Origin: Trichosphaerium sp. ATCC 40318
Taxonomy: Eukaryota; Discosea; Flabellinia; Trichosidae
DNA length: 64,000 nt
Assembly: GCA_038496445.1 (NCBI GenBank)
Contig: JALMLS010000015.1
Coordinates: forward strand, 682,001 to 746,000
Direction of reading: 5' to 3'
Shown here: positions 32,686-42,961 of the stretch, piece after piece
Layout of the letters: the number at the start of each line of letters is the position of its first letter
Position numbering within the stretch: the stretch's first letter is position 1
Program-made: the position numbers and the translations under genes
The notes under the pieces: generated by a model
Told to the model about the DNA's origin: nothing
The model's input: only the letters and a program-made list of their open reading frames with translations
The model's database searches: none

Positions 32686-35264
32686 ATGTTTAGTTATGTT
32701 GTGTGTATTATGATGTACTCAATCGTATTATCAATACCTGGTAATGAAACTAATATAGTTAGACATAGATACTGATTTATTTTATTTTGTAGCAGCGTTC
32801 GCGTCAACACCGCCGTTAGATGAGTTTTTTGAGTCGCGTCAGATATTACAAGGTCCTGGAATATCGTCAATCGGTGTATCGAATATGGGCTGTTTAGAAA
32901 CACGTGACACCACATACTATATCTTCGCAGCGAACGCAGGTGCACCTGAAATAAAAATTACACTCTAAATATTACACTCTTTTTACCTGCTTTGTAGTGT
33001 TTGCTATTCCCGGTATAACTATATCAGTGACTACCATTGATGGTACGCAAAGAGCATGTTTTATTTTTACTTATCTATTGGCAATAGATTGGCTTGCTGG
33101 CAACCAAACGTTCACGCCTTTCTTCATTCCAGGCGTTAGAGAACCCAAGTTAACCAATGCTGTCGACCTAAACGATTATCCAAGCTTTGTTGTGATGCAT
33201 AGAAACGAAACTAGCTTTGGGGCAATGTTCTTGAGCCTAGATGTGCCAGCGAAGGTTCCAAGAAATTCCTTTCTTCGCGTCACTTGTTGACAGGGTTTTT
33301 ATTTTAGTCGATTTTGATAAATTCTACCGTTTCATTTGAAGGTCAAGCAGATTTTGCAACATCATACACATTCGTGTCGAATACAGGTGCAAATCTAAAC
33401 AATAGATGTTGAAGATGACAAGGTTTAGGTCGATATTTTGTTCATTTTATTAACACAGAGGAGAGTACAGAAAAGATGTTTGAGATTCATCAATATAAAG
33501 AACCAACACTCATTCGCGGCACACTATCTTGTCAAGTGTTCAATCCACTTACTTAATGTAGATGGAAATAATACAGCATTAGATTCGACATTCTCAATCG
33601 TCAAACTAATACAAACTTACTTATATCTATATCAGATGCGCGCTTATGAAAATAATGTGACATTTCAAATCTTTAATACATCTGGGCAAAGCGTTGTACG
33701 TTCTTATATTTGACAAAATAGTACTAATGAGTTCAGCTTAGGGAGGAGTACGCAACTATTTTCGATATGTTCAAAACAGGAATAGTATCCATTAAATTCG
33801 TTGAGTTTAATTCAGATGCTTCTGCTGTTTTGCAAATACTCCTAGAAACAGGAATTTCTGTTACAACACAATTCAAACTTGCAACGTTAGGAATAGGAAT
33901 GACACAAATATTGGCAATTGCGACCGTAGACGAGGTCGAATATTGTGCGCCTGTTGATGAAGCACCTGCAACAGCTGTAAACACGCAAGATATATCACAA
34001 GTCGCTCCTTTCATCTATATTCACTTCAACGAAAGTACAAGTACAGTATCATTTTCCTCAAGTCCACAAATGGTATTGCCAATACGCAAACTTTTGGAGT
34101 TAACATGTTATGTAGAATAACACATTACAGAAGGAAATAACAACTCAAAATGGTAATCTAACAGTAATCCAAGGCATTCTTGACAAACAATACTGCCTTC
34201 TTGTTGTACGTCGTTTACTTTTTCTTCCATTGTTATTAACTCTCAGCATCAAAGGTATTGCTATCATCAGAAACAAACCAATACACTGCTTTTATTCAAT
34301 CACATGATTATTTATTTAATTGTTGTACGTAACTTTCGGGCAGTTCAGTGTTAATTATTATCAAAGCCACGATTAGCACTTCGCCACCAACAATGTTTCC
34401 ATCAGTGCCAACATCTATTCCGTCGGTTCATAGTGCTCCTTCTACCCTTACGCCTGTATCTCCATCTATGTATCCGTCAGCGCCAAGCTCTTTTCCGTCA
34501 TTTCATATTGCTCCTTCCATGCTTACGCCCATGTCTTCAAACACAACATTTGTTTGTGTGAATAGCTCTTGTCTTAAATGTGACTCAATGACAACTTGTG
34601 TGGTTGATTCAGATATTATTATCACTCCTGATACCATTGTGACTGTAAGTGCGCCTACTGTGATCGAAGGCGATTTCACAAACAAAGGTGAAGTGATTCT
34701 AGTATTCGATGATGAAACAACTCCCATTCTTACTGTAAAAGGTATATTATTGTAAAGTATTGTAATCTATTACAATGTAATAAATGTATTTAGGATGCTT
34801 AGTGATACTACCAAATAGTTCATTTGTGATTGATGTATCAGGAGTGGACACATCATCTGATAAAGAGATCAATGCTATTTCATCACCTTGTATAAATGGG
34901 ACTGTTCAAGTAATCACTCGTGATTGTGTTGATCATGAACAACAACTTTTGTCAACTGGGCTTGTATTGCTTATCATAGCAGGAGAATGCTCCAGTGATA
35001 GCACCACAATAGCAATATCACTTGGAGTAACATTTGGATTCTTATTGGTAAGTTGTCTTTGTAACTCGTTGGAAACATTTCTACTTACTTGTGATTTAAA
35101 AGATTTTGGTAGTGATAATCGTAGCTGTGTTTGTCTTTCGACCTCTAAGAAAGGTAATTGTACCTTGGTCTCTCAGAACACCAAAAGAACAGCTTGCCAT
35201 GAACCAAGTAAATAACTCAGCCTTAACATTTCGTTTCAAAAATAATAAAAGCTACAACCTGTGA
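32686..35264 (+). CDS. Mosaic surface protein, type I end (copy A1)
   Basis: Start ATG 32686 (MFSYVVCIMMYSIVLSIP, signal peptide). Exons follow with TPPLDEFFESRQILQGPGIS and CLETRDTTYYIFAANA (about 32793-32938), ITISVTTIDG (about 32998-33041), DWLAGNQTFTPFFIPGVREP (33089-33255), and GRYFVHFINTEE (33427 onward). Then come MRAYENNVTFQIFNTSG (about 33560-33690), a long exon (33741-34072) with TAVNTQDISQVAPFIYIHF, and short exons with VIQGILDKQYC and FIQSHDYLFNC. A Ser/Pro stalk plus CLKCDSMTTC exon (34366-34740), FVIDVSGVDTSSDK with the start of a helix (34792-35047), and the last exon (about 35103-35264) with VFRPLRKVIVPWSLR complete the gene. Stop TGA 35262-35264. Near-identical over long stretches to 74-2574 on the other strand, but with divergent patches. 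Function unknown. Confidence 0.75.
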
Positions 35265-35580
35265 CAGCAGTTTTTCCACAATAAACTCACAGCTTTTCTT
35301 TATTTGCCTACAATAATTATGCCTGTATAATAAACAAGGTAAACTTCAAAGTCTAAATCTAAATTGCAGCTCAAGTGGAAGGCACAATAACAACAAATTT
35401 CCCATTTACAATGTCAAGGGGTATCATTGAATACACTATCTCTTTGGGTGTTTTTTGAACATAGCTTAGATGAAATCACGTGTACCGTTTTTTTCTCATG
35501 AATACCGAAATAAAATGTGAAGTTCTTGTGCATGGTTTTCTCTTATCGAATTTAAACTGTACAAACAAGGCTCAAGGCAA
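35265..35580. other. Intergenic stretch, no gene seen
   Basis: Short spacer with an ATCACGTGTA box near 35474, about 105 bp upstream of the following pseudogene start. Confidence 0.4.
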
Positions 35581-37010
35581 ATGGTAAACGGTATTGTAAT
35601 TATGCCGTATTTGATGTTAGTGTTACCTAGTAAGCTTTGAACGCACTGAATATTTGAAAAAGCTTTTTTTTTTAGTCGTACTAGCTCAGCAGTTTCCCAT
35701 AGATGAATTCTTTAATTCAACTGGCGTGCTAGAAGGACCTAACATAACACAGCTCGCACTAGCCAATATAGGTGCTTTAGAAACACGTGATACAACGTAT
35801 TATATCATTGCTGCTAACGCGAGTGCGTCACAATCTTTTTAATTTTACAAATATCTAAATTACTAACGATATTGAGATAGATTCAAATGGCACAAGCGGT
35901 GTAATTGTACAAGTGACAACAATCAATGGTAAGGAATACAATCTTTAAATTTGAAGCTTTTGTGCGTAGCAAGTGAAAAAATCTGTACATTCTTGGTTTT
36001 CTCTGCAACTTGCTTGCGACGGACACCACATTCATATCTAACAACCATTAGATTGTATAACAAGAAGGTCTTGCGGAAACATTCGAGCTTTAAGAACATT
36101 GCAATCCAAAACTCACTAGCAGTAATTTGTTCCTAAATTAATAATTTTTTTTTCAAACTGATAAGCTTAGGTGTAAATCTATTTGTTTCTGATGCTTTGT
36201 TCGAAGTTATTGGACCAAATTGTTTTTTACATGCCTGGTTCGACAACTTGAATATGATTTCCTTCACCTCCGTTGATACATCTTTGAATACTGTACGCTT
36301 GTCAACGTTATTAAATGTGACTAATTTCTAAAACTACAAGGCCACCGAACAAAAAGTGTTCAATGAAACAGCACCTGAGGAAATAACAGATATTGAGTAT
36401 CTTGAATACAACTCATTCACTAACTCTTTGGTAATCCAGCTACATTGCAAAATACAACTATTTTAAAGGCGCTATTCGAAATGGACATACAACATTGTAA
36501 ACATGCGAAATTCTTAGAGAGTCATCACGTGATATTCGAAAATGGAGAAGCAGTAAACACTTATGATAAATCAGCTATTTCTCCATTTGTTTATATTCAC
36601 TATGATCCATTTCCTAACACTACTGTTGTGTTTTCTTCATCTCCGCGATTGGTACGACCATAACACGATACCGAAGTTTGCCTATTCAAGTCATCACATA
36701 CAATTGCGTTGATCACGAACAGCAATTTTCAACAACAGGACTTGTTTTATTTTTAACCATAGGTGCATGTTCAACTAAAAACAGTACAAGTAGTACTATG
36801 GCAATATCACTTGGTGTAACATTTGGTTTCTTATTGGTAAGTAAGACTGATCACTTATTTACTATCTTAACATTGTTGGATTAGATATGTGTTGCTTTCA
36901 TCATTTCTGTATTTGTGGTCAAACCTCTCCAAAAGGCAATTGTACCTTGGTCTCTAAGAAAAAATGAATTAGCAGCTATGAGGCAAGTTACCCAATCAAA
37001 AACTGTTTAA
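35581..37010 (+). pseudogene. Deleted chimeric surface-protein gene
   Basis: A possible signal exon at 35581 (MVNGIVIMPYLMLVLP) is followed by DEFFNSTGVLEGPNIT and ALETRDTTYYII, then ectodomain exons like those of 53875-56693 (about 36170-36655). After the FSSSPRL segment, sequence jumps directly into the middle of a type I membrane exon (VITYNCVDHEQQFSTTG, from about 36690) and the PLQKAIVPWSLRK tail, stop 37008-37010. An in-frame TAA replaces a Gln codon near 36330, and a short deletion near 36440 shifts the frame. It is therefore broken twice in addition to the internal deletion. Confidence 0.7.
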
Positions 37011-37241
37011 CAAACGAATAAACCAATATCTGTTTTTTTCAAATATAAACGTTTGTATGATCTATGAATTGAATAATAGGAAGACATTACCGAAAAAGAG
37101 AAACAACACAGTTGCTACGGTAGCAGAGTAATGACAGATGAGTGACACTGGTGTTCTGTTTTATTTCTCAAGTCTTGGTGTTCCCCCAAATAAAACAACA
37201 TCATTCAACTCTTTTTGGCATCAACTTACACACAGGTTTAA

Positions 37242-39599
37242 ATGTTAACCGTCGCCGTTACTATACTGTACTCACTTTTATTTCTACCAGGTACTCAAGT
37301 AGAATTATTGTTTAAACGGTTATTTATTTATGCATGTTAGTTGTATTCAGCCCTGCGCCACCTTTGGATCAGTTTTTTAGTTCACGTGGGATACTTGAAG
37401 GAGTTGAAATATCTTCAATTGGAACAACAACTATGGGCGCTTTAGAAGCACACAACACTACTTTTTATATCTTCGCAGCTAATGCAGGTGGTTAGCGTCG
37501 TTTGGTTAAATATTGACTTATTTGATAGACAAAGCATCTGTTCCTGGTGTAATTGTTACAGTGACAACGCTAGATGGTACGCAATCTTCGTTATATCTCG
37601 GTGAACTTAAGCCGTGAGTAGATTTGCTGGTTGGAAATCAGACATTAGAACCGTTCTTCATTCCGAACATTAGAAAACCGAAGCTAACCAAAGATGTGCA
37701 CATAAGCGATTCGCGAGTATTCGCTATGATGCATAGAAACGGAAACGATACAAGCTTTGGTGTAACATTCGTGAGCCTTAATCTCTCTACAGAGGTAAGA
37801 TAACGTTTAGTATTGCTTCTAATATCACGTGCGTTTTATCAAGGAGTTATCAATAACATCGAGTCATTCATTTCCGATTACTCTATCTCAGAGTATTGTA
37901 CTAATATCATATACATTCGTATCATATGAGCGTACGAGACTTGCACTAAAAATGTTAACGGCTGTTAGATACGTACTATGTTTCATTCTTCACGCTTCGC
38001 AGTAGAACTAGTCATAGCGAAAGAGCAACGTTCGAGTTTCAACAAGACCAAAGCCCCAAACGTACGCCATTGAATATCTATGTCGTGAATGTTGTCAATG
38101 ACATATTGTAGGGAATCGGGTTTTTTGTATAGTAGTCTAATAGTAACAGATTTCGACTTTGCAGTTGCTCACAATACAACTTTGTTGCTTGCACGTAGTA
38201 TTAACGCAACTCTATTCTTGCGAATCACTTATTTTGACACTGAAAAGAACGGAATTCTTGAGTTAGAAGGAGTAAGTTTTTGTTGTAACAACTGTTCAGA
38301 ACGTAACCTTAAACTGAAGGACAGTGCTTTTGTTCAAACAGCGCCAATCAGGAACATAAATGGCGTAGAATACAATCTATTCAAAAACTCTTTAGTGATG
38401 CTGATAGAGCTAGAAACAGGGGAGGCCATTACTGCTTCTCACAAGTTGGTAGGTAATTGCAATCACAACTTGGGCTTCAGAACAGGAAAAATCACAGCAG
38501 ATGTTGTGCGACAATTTCAGGTATCGGTTGATGCCGCCCCTGTAGCAGTTATAAACGCTCATGGCTCAGGTTACACTCCATTTGTGTTTGTATTCTTTGA
38601 CAACAACACAACTGATTTCATGTTGTCTTCCTCCCCACAATTGGTATTTCAATGACAGTACACGTGATAAATAATTATTTACAAGATACAGGGAAACGCT
38701 GTTGAGAAAATAGTGAGAACTACCCAAATAAACAGCCCGTTTTCACCAGGGGAGATTCAAGGCATTCTGGATGAACAACACTGTCTTTTTTTAGTATGTT
38801 ATTCGTTTTTAACTCGTCTTAAACTTATGTAGGTGTTACTGGCATCAGAGAATGATCAATATAGCGCATTCATAAATGCATCAGACTTCGCTGATTGTAG
38901 TTGTATGTAGTTAAAAAACAGATAGTTTACTCCTTTACTAGCAAGAACTATAGAGTGTACGGATAGTTGTTGTATTCAATGCGATCCAATGGAACCAGTA
39001 TGTGTGATAGAAGCTAATGTTATCGTACTTAATGATGCCATTGTAACTATTCAATCGCCTACAGTAATCAAAGGTGACTTCACAAACAACGGCGAAGTAA
39101 TTCTAAAAGTTGAAGACAACGAGGGCGCCACTCTTACTGTTGAAGGTATTAGAGACCAACTGTAACTAGTTAACCGTGTTTTTAGGGTGCCTTGATATAC
39201 AACCAAATGCTTTATTTGTTATTAATGTATCAAGAGTGAACACATCATCTAACAAAGTGAATAATGTTATTTCATCACCATGTATTAGCGGCATTGTGCA
39301 AGTAATAACCAGTGATTGTGTTGACAATGAACAACAACGCTCTAACAATGGCATTGACTTGTTTTTAATCAAACGCAAATGTACACGTGATAGCAATAGT
39401 TTAGCAATTGTACTTGGAGTAATGTTTGGTTTCCTAGTAGTAAGTACAACTTCTCTATTTTTGTACTTGCTAATGTTGTGCTAAGCTATTTGTTGTTTTA
39501 ATCATATTTGTATTTGTATTTGGGCCTCTACGACAAGCTATTGTGCCATGGTCTCTCCGAAATTTAAGAAGAGATGTAAAAGTAGTACCAGTGAATTGA
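37242..39599 (+). CDS. Mosaic surface protein, type I end (copy A2)
   Basis: Start ATG 37242 (MLTVAVTILYSLLFLP). Modules: PPLDQFFSSRGILEGVEIS (37343-37490), VIVTVTTLDG (about 37530-37576), LLVGNQTLEPFFIPNIRKPK (37620-37795), DTYYVSFFTLRSR (about 37968-38060), FDFAVAHNTTLLLARS (about 38108-38270), NSLVMLIELETG to GYTPFVFVFF (38330-38645), and IQGILDEQHC. A cysteine exon follows with CTDSCCIQCDPME and VIKGDFTNNGEVIL (38957-39146), then FVINVSRVNTSSNK into a helix (39186-39440). The terminal exon has GPLRQAIVPWSLR, stop TGA 39597-39599. Paralogue of the minus-strand gene at 21328-23677; the two upstream regions are recognisably inverted copies (37130-37300 against 23640-23800). No break was noticed. 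Confidence 0.68.
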
Positions 39600-40146
39600 T
39601 ATCAAAGGAAAGTTGTAGCTAAATAAAATGCTTGGTATTTGAAATAGGTCACAACATTCTAAGAATACTCATTGGCTTACGGGGTTCTGCTTCTAAGGAT
39701 TACCCTAGGCAGTGAGAAGGAAGATACAGTGAACTGAGTCACAATAACACGGTGGAAAGTTTTAGTCAAGTGCTCCATGAATCAATGCACGTGTTTGTAT
39801 TCAGTACCAGCCTGTTCTTTCCAAAGTTTTCTTTCACGTTTTGATTTATCAATCAAACAATCAATCACCTAGTCGCTCAAAGCAAGTATTTTCTGCTCAT
39901 TAGCCAAGTATCAATAAATATATTCTAAATATAAAGCTTCTTGCTGTTAGTTGTGGCACCCAATCCGCCCCATTTCTGACCTTGATATGTTTAACGTCCT
40001 TTCTACGGCCTTCAGGCTACCTCTGCTTTGTTGGATGTACTTAATAACTTCAGCCAACTCGGTTTGTGCAGATTGTGCACGTGGAAAACTAGTATTGACC
40101 AACAGCGAATACGTTTTATCTTCGCGTGAACAAGTTAAAATTGAAG
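39600..40146. other. Upstream region shared by the tandem C-type genes
   Basis: The second half (GGCACCCAATCCGCC..., CTTGATATGTTTAACG, about 39950-40090) recurs at about 42755-42880 and partly near 46235. It marks the left edge of the tandem unit. A CACGTG lies at 40078. Confidence 0.45.
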
Positions 40147-42170
40147 ATGTTTAGTACACTGGGACCCTATTTAACCGTAACTACTTCATTAATATGGGTA
40201 ACTGGTAATAAAAAACAATTTGTTTCTAGTTTTATTTTTTTATAGTGTTCGCGCGTGGGGCGCTAGAAGATGAATTTTTTGCCTCCAATTGGGTGATGGA
40301 AACTAAACACACAATGAGAGAAAATGGAACGACAGAAATAGGATCAATACGAACAGCGGACGCTACTTATGTCATCTTTGTGTCACGTGCTAGTAAACGA
40401 CACTTTTTTTGAAAACAATTTTGTTATTTACAACACTGTAGCAAATAATGTAACATTGGATGTTGGAGTCAGTATAGCGGTAACCACCATACAAGGTAAT
40501 GGCTTAATCATCACTTTTAATTGGTACTAACGTTTTGAAAAGATTGGCGTGCTGGAAGTCGAACTTTTGAACCATTGTTTGTAGCGAATGCTTCAAATGC
40601 GAAAGTCCCAACTTTATCAAATTTAGTACACCAACCTGAATTTGTTTCGGTGTACAAAAATATAGACGGAAGTTTGCGAGTATTGTTTTTACGTTTGGAT
40701 ACAAGTGCAAAGGTAGGCGAGAAGACTACGGAAACCCAACCTTACTTTCTTGAAAAGACAATTGAAGTTACCAACGACACTCTATTTCAAGAAGAAATGG
40801 CTAACTCGTTAGACGCTTCAAGAAACTCAATTGTAGAATGTACGACATAAATATTTCGTTGTTAGCGCTAACTCCTCTTTTTAGATAAAGTGAACAAATA
40901 CTTGCTTCATTGTTTTGTAAAGTTAGGACCTTCTTACACTTACATTCTTGAAAATGGATTGGACCCTGTATTAATCGGATGTGCGATTCAGTTGTTAGTT
41001 TAATATATCACTGACACATTTTTTAAAGTTGATAATACAAGTATTGTTGATAGTTCACTTGTATTCTTTAATCAAAGCTGTTTTGTGGTTGCATCAGTTC
41101 GCCATCGCCAAGGAAATCTGAAATTCACATACTGGAATAACTCCCTTCCTGTACAGTTTATTATATTGACGTCACTTATTGACACTTGTTTTAGGCGGTT
41201 GAACATAATACACTAGGTGTTTTAGAATCAGTACAGAGAGTATATTTGAGATACAACTTGGATCAAAATGTTCTTCATTTGCAAGTGGATGATTTGAATT
41301 ACACTTACTCAGCCATAATCACAGCTACATGTGGATCAGTAACGTTAGTACAGTCTGATTTTTTCGACAGTGCTCCTGAATTATCTACCATAAGCGTTGG
41401 ATCTTCTACAACCTCTCCATTTGTCTTTCTGTATTTCTACCCAAATACAACACAAAATATTAAGTACTCATCAAATGTTACCTTGGTATGTCAGTCTTAC
41501 CTTATTGGATTCCCACTAATGTTCTTAAAGGAAACAGTCATTGAGAAACAGTTACCGATGAACTTGCCTGAATATGCTATTAGTGGTATTATTGACAAAC
41601 ATAGTTGTGTTCTGTTTGTACGTTTTCGATGAATGCAAAGAATTTGTAACCAATAGATACATAGATATTGGCGTCAGCAGGGAATATGCAATACAATGCC
41701 TTCATTACACCTCAGGATGGTCTATTCGATTGTATACGTGAGTATCTATTCCATAACTAGTACCCCTTATTCATGTTCTAGCAATTACTCCAGCACCTAC
41801 GAGCTCAAGAATTGTAAACAACACCTTAGAGTGTATGAATAGTACTTGCCTTCAGTGTCTTAGAACAGAATGTACAGACATAGAGTATCAACCTACACTT
41901 TGCTGCGTTATTGACCACAGTGATTGAAGTGCTTTCACAAACAATGGCGATGTGATTCTAGTGGTTGACGATGAAACTTACATTTTGTGAAAGGTAATGA
42001 TATGTAGATTATTGTATTGATTATAACTTTAGGTTATTTGGTGATACTGCCTAATAGTTTGTTTATTGTTGATTTATCCGGTGTTGACACATCATTGAGC
42101 AAGTAATCAATGTTATTTTCACCTTGTATAAAGGTGATTTTAAGTAGTTTCCAGTGATTGTGTTGATCAT
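40147..42170 (+). pseudogene. C-type surface-protein gene, decayed first copy of a tandem array
   Basis: Start 40147 (MFSTLGPYLTVTTSLIW). Most exons are open: GALEDEFFASNWVMETK, DWRAGSRTFEPLFVANAS, YLLHCFVKLGPSYTYIL, YLRYNLDQNVLHLQVDDLN, VGSSTTSPFVFLYFYPNTTQ, IEKQLPMNLPEYAISGIID, MQYNAFITPQDGLFDC. The last two exons are damaged. The cysteine exon loses its frame after CLQCLRTECTD (near 41880), and the membrane exon (42030-42170) has several deletions and premature stops. The transmembrane tail exon is missing and replaced by a degenerate repeat. A secreted fragment is the most it could yield. Confidence 0.65.
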
Positions 42171-42430
42171 GAATTCTACTTTATTTTCCACAAATCTAGC
42201 TTTTTTTGGGCTGAATTCACACTTATTTTTCTGGTGAATTCTACCATACCAACTTAAATCTAGCTTGTTTTTGGGCTGGTTTCACGCTTATTTTTAAATA
42301 TGATTCTACCTTGGTTTTCAGTCTGAATTCTACCTTATTTTCAACTAGCTTTTTGTAGCTGAATTCACGCTTATTTTAATTGAATTCTACCTTGGTATTC
42401 ATCTGGAATTCTACCTTACTATTTGAAATT
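42171..42430. repeat. Degenerate periodic repeat
   Basis: About five imperfect rounds of GAATTCTACCTTRTTTTC alternating with ATCTAGCTTGTTTTTGGGCTG and ATTCACGCTTATTTTT. It occupies the place where the tail exon of the preceding gene should be. Confidence 0.6.
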
Positions 42431-42961
42431 AGCATTTTGAACTAAAATTGTTTATTTACATTGGAAATCATGTCAAAAGGCATACTTTTCAACGCAAAAC
42501 AATGAACCTAAGTCTATTGAAAAATAATGCAAAAAAAAAACCATGGATACTGAATAAATGCGAAATCCCACTGTGTTCAGTTTACTCCAACGTTAGCATA
42601 CCTCAAAATTTACTACAAGCGTACAGTGCGTTAAAATAGCGTCAAAACGTGATAAATTACCACAACACGACCCGTAATGGTAAACACAATGGAGGTGCTG
42701 TTGGCTCTCATTCTCTAAGATATGTTCTAAATATAAAGCCTTGTTACTGTCAATGTTGGCACCCAACTCACCTCATTTTTACCTTGATATGTTTAACGCC
42801 CTCATATAGGAGTGTACAACCCTTGGTACGACCTTCAGGCAACCTGTCTGCTTTGTATTCACAACTACGATGTATTTACTAACAGCGTGGAAAAAAATTG
42901 ACCAATCTATTACGCTTTTGGAAAGCGGTCTAACTTTAATTCTAGCCAAATTAACTCGAAT
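42431..42961. other. Spacer with a relic of a type II 5' end
   Basis: GTGATAAATTACC...ACACGACC...ATGGTAAACACAATGGAGGTGCTG (about 42645-42700) matches the 5' end of the pseudogene at 45848 and the gene at 50919, then breaks off. The rest is the upstream region of the next C-type gene. Confidence 0.5.

Noticed and set aside
42171-42430. CRISPR-like array
   Set aside because: Units are degenerate with no constant repeat/variable spacer pattern, and the window is clearly eukaryotic.
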